64,000 nucleotides of DNA. Source: Bacteroidota bacterium (lineage in GTDB: Bacteria > Bacteroidota > Bacteroidia > B-17B0 > Aurantibacillaceae). The notes under the pieces are model-generated. The model was not told where the DNA came from. It did no database searches and was given only the letters and a program-made list of their open reading frames with translations. The position numbers were made by a program, and so were the translations under genes. How positions within the stretch are numbered: the first letter of the stretch is position 1; every line of letters begins with the position of its first letter. Below are positions 19,469-29,784 of this stretch, piece after piece. Location of the stretch: NCBI GenBank assembly GCA_016702705.1, contig JADJDM010000018.1, positions 117,385 through 181,384 of the forward strand, in the 5' to 3' direction.

Positions 19469-19992
19469 ATGAAAAAAATAATTGGCACACTTTTAGTAAT
19501 CCTAGCATTTGGATTAAACAATGTAAATGCGCAAAAGTTTGGTTATGTTGATACTGATTATATTTTAAACAGCATACCCGAATACAAAGCAGCAAAAAGC
19601 GAGTTAGATAAACTATCTAGCGACTGGCAAAAAGAGATTGAATTAAAGTATGCTGAAATAGACAAACTATACAAAGCATATCAAGCTGAGTCAATTTTGT
19701 TAACCGACGAAATGAAAAAGAAAAGAGAAAATGAAATTGTAAATAAAGAAACTGAAGCAAAAGATTTACAAAAAGCAAAATTTGGCGTGGATGGTGAGTT
19801 ATTTAAAAAAGAATGGAATTAATAAAACCGATACAAGATAAAGTTTATAATGCTGTGAAAGCAGTTGCCGACAAAGCAGGGATGGCTGTTATTTTCGATA
19901 AAAACAGTGATATTACAATGCTTTATGCAAATCCAAAATTTGATAAAAGTGAAGCTGTTTTGGATCACCTTGGATTTGGTAAAAAGAAATAA
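19469..19992 (+). CDS. OmpH/Skp-family periplasmic chaperone, first copy (frameshifted)
   Basis: Skp-like chaperones hold unfolded outer membrane proteins in the periplasm on their way to BamA. The signal peptide ends 'NNVNAQ', followed by 'KFGYVDTDYILNSIPEYKAA' and a long charged helix hairpin. The frame breaks at about 19806, where one A is missing from an A-run; restored, the protein continues 'KRMELIKPIQDKVYNAV', 'AGMAVIFDKNSDI' and ends 'DHLGFGKKK' at 19992. Corrected length about 174 residues, normal. 44 bases after bamA. Confidence 0.9.
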
Positions 19993-20077
19993 CTAAATTT
20001 GCCCGCAAAATCATTGAAAATTGAAGAAGTAATAGTGAAGATTAAAAAACAAGTAAAGACTAAACAATAAACATAAT

Positions 20078-20679
20078 ATGAAAAAAATAACAACAAGCTT
20101 AGCAATTATATTTGCAGCATTAATGTTCACCACTGAAGTATCAGCGCAAAAAATTGCTCATTTAAGAGTTGACTCATTATTAACCTTAATGCCAGAAGCC
20201 AAAAAAGCTGAAGCAATTGCACAAGATTTCTTAAAACAATTCGAAAAAGAAATCGCATCTATGAATACAGAGTTTCAAACTAAATATGCTGATTATATGG
20301 CTAATCAAGCATCTTATAGTGATTTAGTAAGAAAAAACAAAGAAGAAGAACTTCAAATGTTACAACAACGTATCGAAGCGTTTAAAGAACAAGCTCAACA
20401 AGAATACCAAAACAAAAACGCTGAATTATCAAAACCAATTTATGATAAAGCAAAAAAGGTATTGAGGCTGTTGCTAAAGAAGGTGGATACAAATATGTAA
20501 TTGATACAAGCTCAGGAGTTGTATTATACAGTGAGCCTTCTGATGATATATTATTACTTGTAAAGAAAAAATTAGATTCAATGCCTGAAGCTGTTTTACC
20601 TGGTGCTCCAGTAAAAGAAACACCTAAAACACCAACTCCAAAGGCAAACCCTACTCCAACTAAAACAGGTGGAAAGTAA
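20078..20679 (+). CDS. OmpH/Skp-family periplasmic chaperone, second copy (frameshifted)
   Basis: A paralogue of the preceding gene: signal peptide ending 'EVSAQ', 'KIAHLRVDSLLTLMPEAKKA', then long coiled helices and 'YDKAKKGIEAVAKEGGYKYV'. The break at about 20457 is again one A short in an A-run; the corrected frame runs through 'VIDTSSGVVLYSEPSDD' and ends in a Pro/Thr/Lys-rich tail at 20679. About 200 residues. The tail is longer than in the first copy and looks unstructured. A terminator follows at 20701. Confidence 0.9.
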
Positions 20680-20700
20680 TATTAACCAATAAATTATTTC

Positions 20701-20735
20701 AAAGCTCGACCCAAAAAGTCGGGCTTTGTTTTTTA
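20701..20735 (+). terminator. Rho-independent terminator after the second ompH gene
   Basis: Stem 'aaagctcgac' / 'gtcgggcttt' with one G-T pair, a 7-base loop, then a T-run. Confidence 0.85.
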
Positions 20736-20795
20736 TAAGAATAGCTACCATTTGTAAGCTAAAAATCTTATTTTTGTTAATTCAAAATTAGGCGT

Positions 20796-21776
20796 ATGAA
20801 GACAGTAGAATTTAGAGAGGCACTTCGCGAAGCAATGAGCGAAGAAATGCGTAGAGATGAAAAAGTATTTTTACTTGGTGAAGAAGTAGCAGAATACAAC
20901 GGGGCATACAAAGTAAGTAAAGGTATGCTTGCTGAGTTTGGTGCAAAACGCGTAATTGATACTCCTATTGCAGAACTTGGTTTTGCAGGTATTGCAGTTG
21001 GTGCAGCATCAAATGGCTTACGCCCAATTGTAGAATTCATGACCTTTAACTTTTCATTGGTTGCAATTGACCAAATCATAAATTCAGCAGCAAAAATGTT
21101 AAGTATGAGTGGCGGACAATACTCTGTTCCAATTGTATTTAGAGGTCCTACCGCTAGTGCAGGTATGTTAAGTTCTCAACACTCTCAAGCGTTCGAAAAT
21201 TGGTTTGCAAATACTCCAGGTTTAAAAGTAGTTGTTCCTTCTACACCTTATGATGCAAAAGGTTTATTAAAAGCAGCCATTCGCGATAACGATCCAGTAA
21301 TTTTTATGGAAAGCGAACAAATGTATGGCGACAAAGGCGAAGTGCCTGAAGGAGAATACATTTTACCAATTGGTGTTGCAGATATAAAAAGAGCGGGAAC
21401 AGATGTTACCATTGCAACATTTGGAAAAATAACTAAGGTAGCTTTAAAAGCAGCCGAAGAATTAGAAAAAGAAGGTATCAGCGTTGAAGTTGTTGATTTA
21501 CGTACTGTTCGTCCAATCGACTACAAAACAATTATTGAATCAGTTAAAAAAACAAATCGTTTAGTTGTTGTTGAAGAAGCTTGGCCACTAGCTAGTATCT
21601 CTTCTGAAATTGCTTACATGGTGCAAAAAGAAGCTTTCGATTATTTAGATGCTCCTGTTAGAAGAGTAACTACAGCCGATGTTCCATTGCCGTATGCGCC
21701 AACATTAATTGATGCCTCATTACCTAATGTACCTAAAGTTATAAAGGCAGTTAAAGAAGTAATGTATAGATCTTAA
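20796..21776 (+). CDS. pdhB: Pyruvate dehydrogenase E1 component, beta subunit
   Basis: The thiamine-diphosphate-dependent E1 forms an alpha2-beta2 enzyme that decarboxylates pyruvate and feeds acetyl groups to E2. Family signatures: 'LGEEVAEYNGAYKVSKGM', 'VIDTPIAELGFAGIAVGAA', 'GGQYSVPIVFRGPTASAG', 'SQHSQAFENWF' and a C-terminal transketolase domain with 'EEAWPLASISSEIAY'. 326 residues, normal for the separate beta subunit. The alpha subunit and E2 are not next to it, so the complex is encoded at more than one locus. Confidence 0.93.
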   Translation: MKTVEFREALREAMSEEMRRDEKVFLLGEEVAEYNGAYKVSKGMLAEFGAKRVIDTPIAELGFAGIAVGAASNGLRPIVEFMTFNFSLVAIDQIINSAAKMLSMSGGQYSVPIVFRGPTASAGMLSSQHSQAFENWFANTPGLKVVVPSTPYDAKGLLKAAIRDNDPVIFMESEQMYGDKGEVPEGEYILPIGVADIKRAGTDVTIATFGKITKVALKAAEELEKEGISVEVVDLRTVRPIDYKTIIESVKKTNRLVVVEEAWPLASISSEIAYMVQKEAFDYLDAPVRRVTTADVPLPYAPTLIDASLPNVPKVIKAVKEVMYRS

Positions 21777-21795
21777 TTTACAATTTACACCACAT

Positions 21796-21838
21796 AAAAA
21801 AAGGACTTCTTGAATACTCAAGAAGTCCTTTTTATTTT
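21796..21838. terminator. Bidirectional terminator between pdhB and the M43 protease gene
   Basis: A perfect 16-base stem ('aaaaaggacttcttga' / 'tcaagaagtccttttt') with a 4-base loop, A-rich on one side and T-rich on the other, between convergent genes. Confidence 0.93.
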
Positions 21839-21852
21839 AACCAAACAATAAA

Positions 21853-23145
21853 TTACTGTTTCACAAATTTCTTTGTAATTGAATTATTTCCATCCACAAT
21901 TTTCACGAAATAAATACCATTTGATAAATCAGCAACACTAATCGTTGTTTCGTTTGCCCCGCATTTACCTGTTTTAACAGCACTTCCAAGTGCATCTATC
22001 ATTTCAAATTTTAATTCCTTGTTCGAAGATAAATTCTTTAAGGTAATTTTATCTGTGCCTGGATTTGGAAACAAACTAATGTTTTTATCTAATTCGTTTT
22101 TACTTGTTAAACCAATCGGACTACAACCCGCTGGTGAAGTAAGTAAACTTGAACGCACTGTACTTAAAAATCCATGCATCCTTATTTTTTGCCCCTGTGT
22201 AAACATTGTCATACATGCGTCGTAAGAATAGTCCATATAGTTCTCAATCATATCTGGTGGGTCAACACCTGCATTTGTCCAATAAGATGATTCGTTGCTA
22301 CATGAATTCTTAATCATACAAGTTTGTTGCGAAGCAGTATCTGCATTAGGAGTATCATCTACATAATCAGTTGAATCGCACAAAGGAGTTGATTGCTGGC
22401 CATCGCCCCAAATATGTCGCATGCCAAGCCAATGACCAACTTCATGCACTGTGGTTCGCCCTAAGTCATTTGTTGTTCCATTATTCATGTAACCAATAAA
22501 ATCGTATTGTATAACTACACCATCCAATGCCGGGTCAGAGCCCGGAAAAGTAGCATATCCTAAAACAAAGGGAATTCCAAAAAAGCTCATATCACAAACC
22601 CAAATATTTAGATATTCATCAGTTGGCCAAGGATCCACACCACCAGTTGTACTCGATTTTACTTTATCCATATTAAAAATTGGATCAAATGCCCCGCTTG
22701 GAGAAGATGTTCTTGTAATACCATGTGTTGGGTTTCCATTAGGATCTAATTGCGCTAAACAAAATTCAATTTGAACATCAGCAGAAACAGTATCAAAAAT
22801 TGGACGTGTTTGGCTATAGTTTGCATTGGTTCTTCTATAACACTCGTTTAGCACCTCTATTTGTCGGTATATATTTGAATCCGCAATATTTTGCGTTGCA
22901 TTTTTATACACCACATGAACCACAACTGGTATGGTAATGACACCACCTTGTGAATTTCTTAAAGTAGTTTCATGATTAGAAATCCAATCACTTACTTGCT
23001 TCTCATTTAGTTGCATTTGTGAGTGTAAAGCTTCATTGTGTTCATAGTACTTTGTGAGGGCTTTATCAGTATAACACTTATTCATTTGTGCCATACCAAC
23101 ACCTGTAAATAATAAAACAGTAATTAACGTGTAAAGTTTTTTCAT
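21853..23145 (-). CDS. Secreted M43-family (pappalysin/cytophagalysin-like) zinc metalloprotease with T9SS sorting domain
   Basis: I start it at 23145 ('MKKLYTLITVLLF'), because the signal peptide begins there; the frame is open 7 codons further upstream. The zinc site 'HEVGHWLGMRH' lies at about residue 234 of this form, with the downstream Met-turn in 'ENYMDYSYDACMTMFT'. The last 75 residues are a type A T9SS C-terminal domain ('SLFPNPGTDKITL', 'LSNGIYFVKI', 'KFVKQ'), so the protein is exported through the outer membrane by the T9SS and anchored or released. 430 residues, frame intact. A likely substrate of the system whose parts are encoded elsewhere in this window. Confidence 0.93.
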   Translation of the reverse strand: MKKLYTLITVLLFTGVGMAQMNKCYTDKALTKYYEHNEALHSQMQLNEKQVSDWISNHETTLRNSQGGVITIPVVVHVVYKNATQNIADSNIYRQIEVLNECYRRTNANYSQTRPIFDTVSADVQIEFCLAQLDPNGNPTHGITRTSSPSGAFDPIFNMDKVKSSTTGGVDPWPTDEYLNIWVCDMSFFGIPFVLGYATFPGSDPALDGVVIQYDFIGYMNNGTTNDLGRTTVHEVGHWLGMRHIWGDGQQSTPLCDSTDYVDDTPNADTASQQTCMIKNSCSNESSYWTNAGVDPPDMIENYMDYSYDACMTMFTQGQKIRMHGFLSTVRSSLLTSPAGCSPIGLTSKNELDKNISLFPNPGTDKITLKNLSSNKELKFEMIDALGSAVKTGKCGANETTISVADLSNGIYFVKIVDGNNSITKKFVKQ

Positions 23146-23277
23146 TGGTTTTAGATTTGACTGCAAAATAGAACAGGAATTTGTTTTAAAAGAGCTTTGT
23201 ATTGTTTTAAAAATCAGATGATAGGTTTGATGAGTGGTAAATGCTTAAAAATTAAATTAATTTCTTAATTTGGAGGC

Positions 23278-25436
23278 ATGAGAAAAGCCAACATATCTCT
23301 TTTTTTTATACTTGCCTACTTTACTGCAAATGCAGTATTAGCGCAATTCTCAACTGGTGATCAGAAAAAAATTGATAGTCTTAATGCTATCATTGCAAAC
23401 AAAAGAAGTCACGATACTTCTATACTTTCTGCATATGTGAATTTAAGTGATATTTTCTATGTTTCAAATCCAGATACACTTATACCTATTTGCAAAATAG
23501 TAGAGAAAAAAGCTAACTTACTTCTTTCAAAACAACCATCCGTAACAGTTCAGAAATCTATTAATGCCTCACTTGCAAGTGCATTAAATAATATTGGTGT
23601 CGTTCATCAAATTAAAGGGGAGATGAATCTTGCACTGGCTTATTATTTAAAAAGTTTAAATACTGCTTTAAAAACGGATGACAAACAGGGTATAGCTGCT
23701 ACATACAACAATATAGGACACATGTATAGTAACTTAGGTGATATCCCACTTGCCTTAGTAAATCACAATAAAGGTTTAAAAATATTTGAAGAAATTGACT
23801 CGCAATCTGGTATTGCATCATCCTATGGTAATATCGCTGTTATTTATAATGGACAAGGCGATACTGAGCTAGCTTTAAAGTACTTAAAAAAGAGTCTAAA
23901 AATCAGAGAAAAAATTGATGATAAAAAAGGCTTAGGAAGTGCGTATAATAATATCGGTGTTATTTTTAGAAACAATGGCAATCCTGATTCTGCCTTAACT
24001 TATTTCAAAAAAAGTTTAAAAATAAGAGAAGAGATTGGTGATAAAAAAGGGATGGCCATTTGTTATAATAATATTGGCGCTACCTATAAAAACGATGAAA
24101 ACATTGATTTAGCACTTCAATACCACAAAAAAAGTTTAGAAATATCTCAAGAAATAGGGAATAAAAGCGCAATAGCATATTCTTATAATAGCATTGGTAT
24201 TTTAAAACTACAAAAAGGTGAAGTAAAAGAAGCTAAAGAATACGGAAAAAAAGGGCTAGCCTTAGCAAAAGAAATTGGATTTCCTGAATCAATAAAATTA
24301 AATGCCCAACTTCTATATGATGTTGCTCAAAAAGAGGGCAATTATAAAGACGCTTTAGAAATGCGAAATCTTGAAATTCAAATGCGCGACAGTATTGCTT
24401 CAGAAACAAACATCAAAGCATCAGCAAACCAACAAAGTAAATACGAGTATGAAAAAGAAAAAGCCTTAACCGAAGCTGAACAAGCAAAAAAAGATGCACT
24501 TGCATTGGAAGAAAAACAAAAACAACAACTTATTACTTATGGTTCTATTGCAGGGCTTGTAATTGTATTACTATTTCTTTTTGTTTTGTTTAAACGCTTT
24601 AAAATAACTCAAAAACAAAAAGCAATTATCGAAAGGCAAAAACACATTGTAGACGAAAAACAAAAAGAAATTTTAGATTCTATTCATTATGCCAAACGAA
24701 TCCAAATGGCAATGCTTACGAGTGAGGAATATATATCACATCATTTTAAAGCAGAGTTTTTTATTCTATTTCAACCCAAAGATGTTGTAAGTGGCGATTT
24801 TTATTGGGCTACGCAACAACACAATAAATTTTATATAGCAACTGCTGACTGCACAGGTCATGGCGTTCCTGGAGCATTTATGAGTTTATTAAACATTAGT
24901 TTTTTAAACGAAAATGTTATCGAACGTAAATTAGAAAATCCTGCACAAATTTTAAATGAGCAGCGCAAAGAAATCATTAAAGCATTAAATCCAAAAGGAA
25001 ACGAAAATTCCAAAGATGGCATGGACTGCGTTCTATGCAGCTTTGATCTTTATAACAACAAACTTGATTTCGCTGCAGCAAATAATCCGCTATGGTTAGT
25101 TCGCAAAAATGATTCGACAAAAACAAATGAATTAATAGAGTACAAAGGAGACAAAATGCCTGTTGGTAAATACAACGAAAAATCAGCAGACTTCACACCT
25201 CAACAAATTGATTTACAAAAGGGAGATATTGTTTACACATTTACAGATGGTTATGCAGATCAATTTGGTGGTAACAAGGGTAAAAAATTTATGTATAAAA
25301 ACTTAAAGATCTTCTTATTCAAATCGCACATCTACCAATGGATGAGCAAAAAAAATCGCTTAACAAAACAATGAATGACTGGAAAGGAAATAATGAGCAG
25401 GTTGATGATATTTTGATTATTGGCGTGAGGATTTAA
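23278..25436 (+). CDS. TPR sensor with SpoIIE-type PP2C serine phosphatase domain (frameshifted at the end)
   Basis: About 719 residues: signal peptide (ending 'VLAQ'), six or seven TPR units (about 95-365, each with the 'YNNIG..Y...G....AL.Y..KSL.I' pattern), a membrane helix (about 420-440), a coiled segment, then a SpoIIE phosphatase domain from about 470 ('FQPKDVVSGDFYWA', 'ADCTGHGVPGAFMS', 'YTFTDGYADQFGG'). The frame breaks at about 25310 (one A short); the correct end reads 'KDLLIQIAHLPMDEQKK' and 'DDILIIGVRI', stopping at 25436. Such proteins are thought to act in partner-switching regulation. The partner is not visible here. Confidence 0.88.
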
Positions 25437-25513
25437 ATCCTGACCATAAAAACAGTCATCGTTCGTTTTTCACTCTTTTTGGATTTTTTTGTATATTTGA
25501 TAAAAGCGATTGT

Positions 25514-26380
25514 ATGCAACGCCATTCTTTTCTTTACATCCTTATTATCCTATCCATACAATTAAAAGCGCAGCTTAAATGCTCTTACATGGATATTCAT
25601 GGTGTAATACACGATTACCCAAGTCCCATTTTAAAAAGCTTTAAAAAATTTTATGTAAAACCCGAAGCGTTTGATTCATTGCCTGAATCAGAAGTTGTTA
25701 CTGCCAAAAAAATCTTGAAGGGATTAGACCTACAAGATAAACTTAATAAAAGCATTTTTTGCACTAAAAATCCAAAAGAAAACATATTTCCGTTTTTCGA
25801 TGTTTTAGTTCAAGGAGTTATTTCTAGAAAATTAACTGCATTCAAAGGGCCTTTATACAAATTGGATACAAACCATACAATTTCGTGCGAAAATTTAATA
25901 GTCAAGCTTATTAAAACTGATTCGGTAGAAAATTTTTACATTGATGAAAACGGAAAAGAAACTTTTGAAAAAAGAATACAATCGGATACTATTAATGCAG
26001 CTAACATTAAAATTATTTGGTTTACCGAAGTTTGGTATTTCAATAAAAAATAGTCACGTTTAGAAAAAAGAATTGTGAGTATTGCTCCAGTTTGGCACAA
26101 CCCAAAAACAAATAAAGATGAAACAGTGTTTTGGATTTACTATGATGAAGCGAGAGAATGGCTAGCTTCATTTCCTACAAACAGCAAAATTATTGATGGT
26201 ACAATCCGAAGCTTTGAACAATTATTTTCAAGCAAATTCTTCAATAGCAAAATACTAAAAGAAAGCAACGTGTTCGGTCGAAACTTAATAGAAAACACCA
26301 GTGCCTTTGATGCCTTAATAAAAAGTGAAAGCGTAAAAGATGAAATCCTTAAAAAGGAAGAAGGAATGTGGGAGAATTAA
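25514..26380 (+). CDS. gldN: GldN/PorN-family T9SS and gliding protein, interrupted by one in-frame TAG
   Basis: GldN (PorN) forms a periplasmic ring with GldK (PorK) around the T9SS translocon. The divergent N-terminal part keeps 'FPFFDVLVQGVISRKLTAF', and the conserved core follows: 'IIWFTEVWYFNKK', 'SRLEKRIVSIAPVW', 'FWIYYDEAREWLA', 'FFNSKILKESNVFGRN', 'GMWEN'. A TAG at 26051-26053 sits between 'FNKK' and 'SRLEKR'; both sides are in the same frame, so this is a point change, not an indel. Without it the protein would be 288 residues, close to the family norm. The usual gldKLM neighbours are absent, so it may be a second, stand-alone copy. Confidence 0.72.
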
Positions 26381-26382
26381 AT

Positions 26383-27525
26383 TTACTTCCTCTCACTCCT
26401 CAATTTTATTTCATCAATTAATAAAATCTTATCTTTTTCAAAATCTTTAATATGGATAAAACTACCTTTTCCAAATTCCGCTATTTGTTTTAAATTTTTC
26501 ATCGCTTCTTCATCGTTACCCAAACCTACTACCGATAAAACAACATCTTTACCCATAGTCTTTTTCGTCCATTCTTTTTGGTAGGCTTCACTAAAAGTAA
26601 ACTTTCCATCGGTTGCTAAAAACAACTGATTGTTTCCTTCGTTGATGTAATTTTTTAAAGCAATATCTAATGAAAATAAAACTGCTTTTGCCCCGCGCGT
26701 ATAACCCTTTGCATACAATGGATCCAAAATATTTTTCAGCTTATCTCTTTCGGTACCTGGGAATGCTTCGCACTTTAATAAAATAGAATCGGCATACGTA
26801 ACAATGCTTATTTTATCAATGTCTCTAAGATTTGTAATCATCTCCATGATTGCTTTCTTTAATAAAGGCAAACGAGAAGAGTCTCTCATAGAACGAGAAA
26901 CGTCCAATAAAAAAACGATATTGTTTGGTTCATATTTAAACCTGCTTAAGCCTTCATCGTTTGCAGTAAAAACCTCAACAGGTGTTGTTTCTATAACGGT
27001 TCCAGTAATGGTATCAAAACCATCAATGATAGTATCTTTATTTACAGGTTTATAAGTAACAGTTTGAATCGGCTTTGTTGGTATTACAACTGGGTCGGTT
27101 TTGGTGTGTTTTGGTTTTCCAAAATAATAACAAGCCGTTTTATCATCCGTTTTTATACTTTTTATATTGCCACTTATTTCCAACACAAAAGGCAAACCAT
27201 CTGCGCTTGTAGCCAAACTAATTTTGCGTTGAAATTTCCCCGTTTTAGCTGGCTGATAAAAAACCTCAATTAAAGTGGTATCTCCTGCAGGAATCGTTTT
27301 TTTATGAGCCAAAATTTTCACATCCTTCTCTGCATCTGCACGCATCAAATAAAGATTTTTAACTCCGTTATTCTTAATGATGAATTCAGATTTTAGGGTG
27401 TAAATGTTTTCCAAATCACCATAATCATGCTTTACTTGGTCAACATAAATAGTCGAATTTTGAGCTTTAAGAACAAAGGCTCCAAAAACACAAGTCGCAA
27501 GTACCAAAAACCTATAAAACATCAT
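26383..27525 (-). CDS. Secreted von Willebrand factor A protein with a DUF1573-like N-terminal domain
   Basis: 380 residues: signal peptide (ending 'VLKAQ'), an Ig-like DUF1573/HYDIN-type domain at about 25-130 ('HDYGDLENIYTLKSEFIIKNNG', cited in part as 'FIIKNNGVKNLYL'), a Pro/Thr linker, and a VWA domain from about 200 with the metal-binding DxSxS motif 'DVSRSM' and 'LATDGKF'. VWA domains bind partners through a divalent ion. The frame is intact. The gene converges on gldN with only 2 bases between stops. Function beyond binding is unknown. Confidence 0.82.
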   Translation of the reverse strand: MMFYRFLVLATCVFGAFVLKAQNSTIYVDQVKHDYGDLENIYTLKSEFIIKNNGVKNLYLMRADAEKDVKILAHKKTIPAGDTTLIEVFYQPAKTGKFQRKISLATSADGLPFVLEISGNIKSIKTDDKTACYYFGKPKHTKTDPVVIPTKPIQTVTYKPVNKDTIIDGFDTITGTVIETTPVEVFTANDEGLSRFKYEPNNIVFLLDVSRSMRDSSRLPLLKKAIMEMITNLRDIDKISIVTYADSILLKCEAFPGTERDKLKNILDPLYAKGYTRGAKAVLFSLDIALKNYINEGNNQLFLATDGKFTFSEAYQKEWTKKTMGKDVVLSVVGLGNDEEAMKNLKQIAEFGKGSFIHIKDFEKDKILLIDEIKLRSERK

Positions 27526-27594
27526 ACTTTTTCATTGTTAAAAACCATACCAAAAACTTTATAGGACAAAAAACGCTTTTTTTTGTCTAATATC

Positions 27595-27624
27595 TTGAAA
27601 ATCTAAAGAAAAAAGCTACTTTTG
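27595..27624 (+). promoter_or_regulatory. Promoter for sucC (TTG-N19-TACTTTTG)
   Basis: A TTG at 27595-27597 and the box TACTTTTG at 27617-27624 are 19 bases apart, the spacing of the Bacteroidota sigma-70 promoter. The start codon lies 33 bases downstream. Confidence 0.6.
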
Positions 27625-27657
27625 AATCATTAATCACTAATAACGTATTTTTAAGAA

Positions 27658-28851
27658 ATGAATATTCACGAATATCAAGGTAAGCAAATACTAAAAAGTT
27701 TTGGAGTTGCTGTGCAAGAAGGATTTGTAGCTGAAACAGTTGAACAAGCAGTGGAAGCAGCAAAAAAATTAAAATCAGATTTTAACAGCGATTTCGCAGT
27801 TATTAAAGCTCAAATTCATGCTGGTGGTCGTGGAAAAGGCGGCGGAGTTAAGGTTGCTAAAAACCTTGATGATGTTAGAGAAAAAGCAGGTGCTATTTTA
27901 GGAATGACGTTAGTTACTCCACAAACAGGCCCAAAAGGAAAATTAGTAAATAAAGTGTTGGTGGCTCAGGATGTTTATTATCCAGGTCCTAACCCAACTA
28001 AAGAATTTTATATGAGTGTGTTGCTTAACCGTGCAACAGGCAGAAACATTATCATGTACACTACTGAAGGTGGTATGGACATTGAAGAAGTTGCTGAACA
28101 CCATCCAGATAAAATTTGGAAAGAAGAAATTGACCCTAAAGTTGGTTTACAAGCTTTCCAAGCGCGTAAAATTGCTTTCAACTTAGGATTAAGCGGAGAA
28201 GCATTTAAAGGAATGACCAAATTTGTTGCTTCTTTATACAAAGCATACGATTCAATCGATGCTTCAATGTTCGAAATTAATCCACTTTTCAAAACTTCTG
28301 ACGATAAAATTATTGCAGTAGATGCTAAAGTAACTTTTGATGGAAACGGTTTATACCGTCACCCAGATTACGAAGCAATGCGTGATGTAACGGAAGAAGA
28401 TCCAACAGAAGTAGAAGCAAAAGCTGCTGAATTAAACTACGTTAAATTAGAAGGAAACGTTGGTTGTATGGTTAACGGTGCTGGTTTAGCAATGGCAACT
28501 ATGGACATCATTAAATTATCAGGTGGTGAGCCTGCTAACTTCTTAGATGTTGGTGGTACTGCAAATGCTGAGCGTGTTGAAAAAGCTTTCCGTATTATTT
28601 TAAAAGACCCAAGCGTAAAAGCTATCTTAGTTAATATTTTTGGTGGAATTGTTCGTTGCGACCGTGTTGCTCAAGGTATTGTTGATGCATACAAAAACAT
28701 GGGATCAATCAACGTTCCAATCATCATTCGTTTACAAGGAACTAACGCTGTTGAAGCGAAAAAAATTATTGATGAATCAGGATTAAAAGTTTTCTCTGCA
28801 ATTCAATTGCAAGAGGCTGCCGATTTAGTAAAACAAGTAATAAACAAATAA
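27658..28851 (+). CDS. sucC: Succinate-CoA ligase (ADP-forming) beta subunit
   Basis: Together with SucD it makes the TCA-cycle enzyme that couples succinyl-CoA cleavage to ATP or GTP formation. 'MNIHEYQGKQILKSFGV' opens the ATP-grasp domain; 'IKAQIHAGGRGKGGGVK' is the nucleotide loop, and the C-terminal ligase domain has 'FLDVGGTANAERV' and 'VNIFGGIVRCD'. 397 residues, normal and intact. sucD is not in the window. A promoter is seen upstream. Confidence 0.96.
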   Translation: MNIHEYQGKQILKSFGVAVQEGFVAETVEQAVEAAKKLKSDFNSDFAVIKAQIHAGGRGKGGGVKVAKNLDDVREKAGAILGMTLVTPQTGPKGKLVNKVLVAQDVYYPGPNPTKEFYMSVLLNRATGRNIIMYTTEGGMDIEEVAEHHPDKIWKEEIDPKVGLQAFQARKIAFNLGLSGEAFKGMTKFVASLYKAYDSIDASMFEINPLFKTSDDKIIAVDAKVTFDGNGLYRHPDYEAMRDVTEEDPTEVEAKAAELNYVKLEGNVGCMVNGAGLAMATMDIIKLSGGEPANFLDVGGTANAERVEKAFRIILKDPSVKAILVNIFGGIVRCDRVAQGIVDAYKNMGSINVPIIIRLQGTNAVEAKKIIDESGLKVFSAIQLQEAADLVKQVINK

Positions 28852-28873
28852 GTAATATCAAGCTAAGCATACT

Positions 28874-29782
28874 ATGAAAATTAAATTCAAAAACGCATTA
28901 TTAGCATTGCCTTTAAGTGCAAGTTTACTAATGGTATCTTGTGGGGGTGATCCTCATGAAGGTGATGACATGACGCATACAGATACAACGAAAGTTGATT
29001 CAGCTGCAATTGAAACAGGAATTGAAACGGGAGAATTAAGCTTCCAAGTTCCTTCACCAGGAGAAATGTTAACATTCGTAAGAATGGTTGGCGGAAAAGG
29101 AAACAAAAACACATCTTTCCTTAACCCAGCTGATAATAATAAAAACTACAATGATGCAAAATCTAAAGCTCTAAACTTTGGTATTTATAGTTGCGATTTG
29201 AGTTACTGCTCTACTTTTGAAATTGGTGTTGAAGCTTTCAAATACTTTAAAGTTGTTAAGCAATTAGGTGATGAAATAGGAGTTTCTACTTCTATTGATG
29301 CATCAATGGCAAAACGCTTAGAGCAAAATGTTGGAAATGCTGATTCATTAGCTGCAATTTCTGATGATTTGTATTATGATTCATTTGAAGCTTTACAAAA
29401 CGGTAAGCAAGGAAATGTATTAGCTTTAGTTATTGCAGGTGGTTATATCGAAAGTTTATACATCGTTACTAACTTAGTTAAGTACGAAGCTAATAGCCCA
29501 GGTGTTCAACGTGTTGCTGATCAAAAATATACGTTGGAAAACATAATCGATTTCTTGAAGAAATACGAATCAGATGCTTCGGTAGCTTCGGTTTTAACTG
29601 AATTAAACGGCTTAAAAGCAGAGTTTGATAAATTAAAAGAAACTACTGCTGGAGACACAAAAGGTAAAGATGGAGTTAAAGTTTTAGGAGGTGGCACGAC
29701 AATTGAGATGACTGTTGCACAATATAAAACAATTTCAGAAAAAATCAAAACAATTAGAAATTCATTTACTCAAAGCAAATAA
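28874..29782 (+). CDS. Conserved Bacteroidota lipoprotein of unknown function
   Basis: 302 residues with a signal peptide ending in a lipobox ('LLMVSCGG', Cys at about residue 23), an acidic linker, and a helical mature domain ('GIYSCDLSYCSTF', 'GGYIESLYIVTNLV'). It resembles conserved Bacteroidota outer-envelope lipoproteins. No catalytic motif is visible. 22 bases after sucC and 2 bases before the next secreted-protein gene, with which it is probably co-transcribed. Confidence 0.75.
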   Translation: MKIKFKNALLALPLSASLLMVSCGGDPHEGDDMTHTDTTKVDSAAIETGIETGELSFQVPSPGEMLTFVRMVGGKGNKNTSFLNPADNNKNYNDAKSKALNFGIYSCDLSYCSTFEIGVEAFKYFKVVKQLGDEIGVSTSIDASMAKRLEQNVGNADSLAAISDDLYYDSFEALQNGKQGNVLALVIAGGYIESLYIVTNLVKYEANSPGVQRVADQKYTLENIIDFLKKYESDASVASVLTELNGLKAEFDKLKETTAGDTKGKDGVKVLGGGTTIEMTVAQYKTISEKIKTIRNSFTQSK

Positions 29783-29784
29783 TC

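Noticed and set aside
28887..29114. Minus-strand open frame opposite the lipoprotein gene
   Set aside because: It is a shadow of the lipoprotein gene in the opposite strand, with no start signals and no recognisable domain; the same holds for the other antisense frames in sucC, metK, bamA and the caspase gene.
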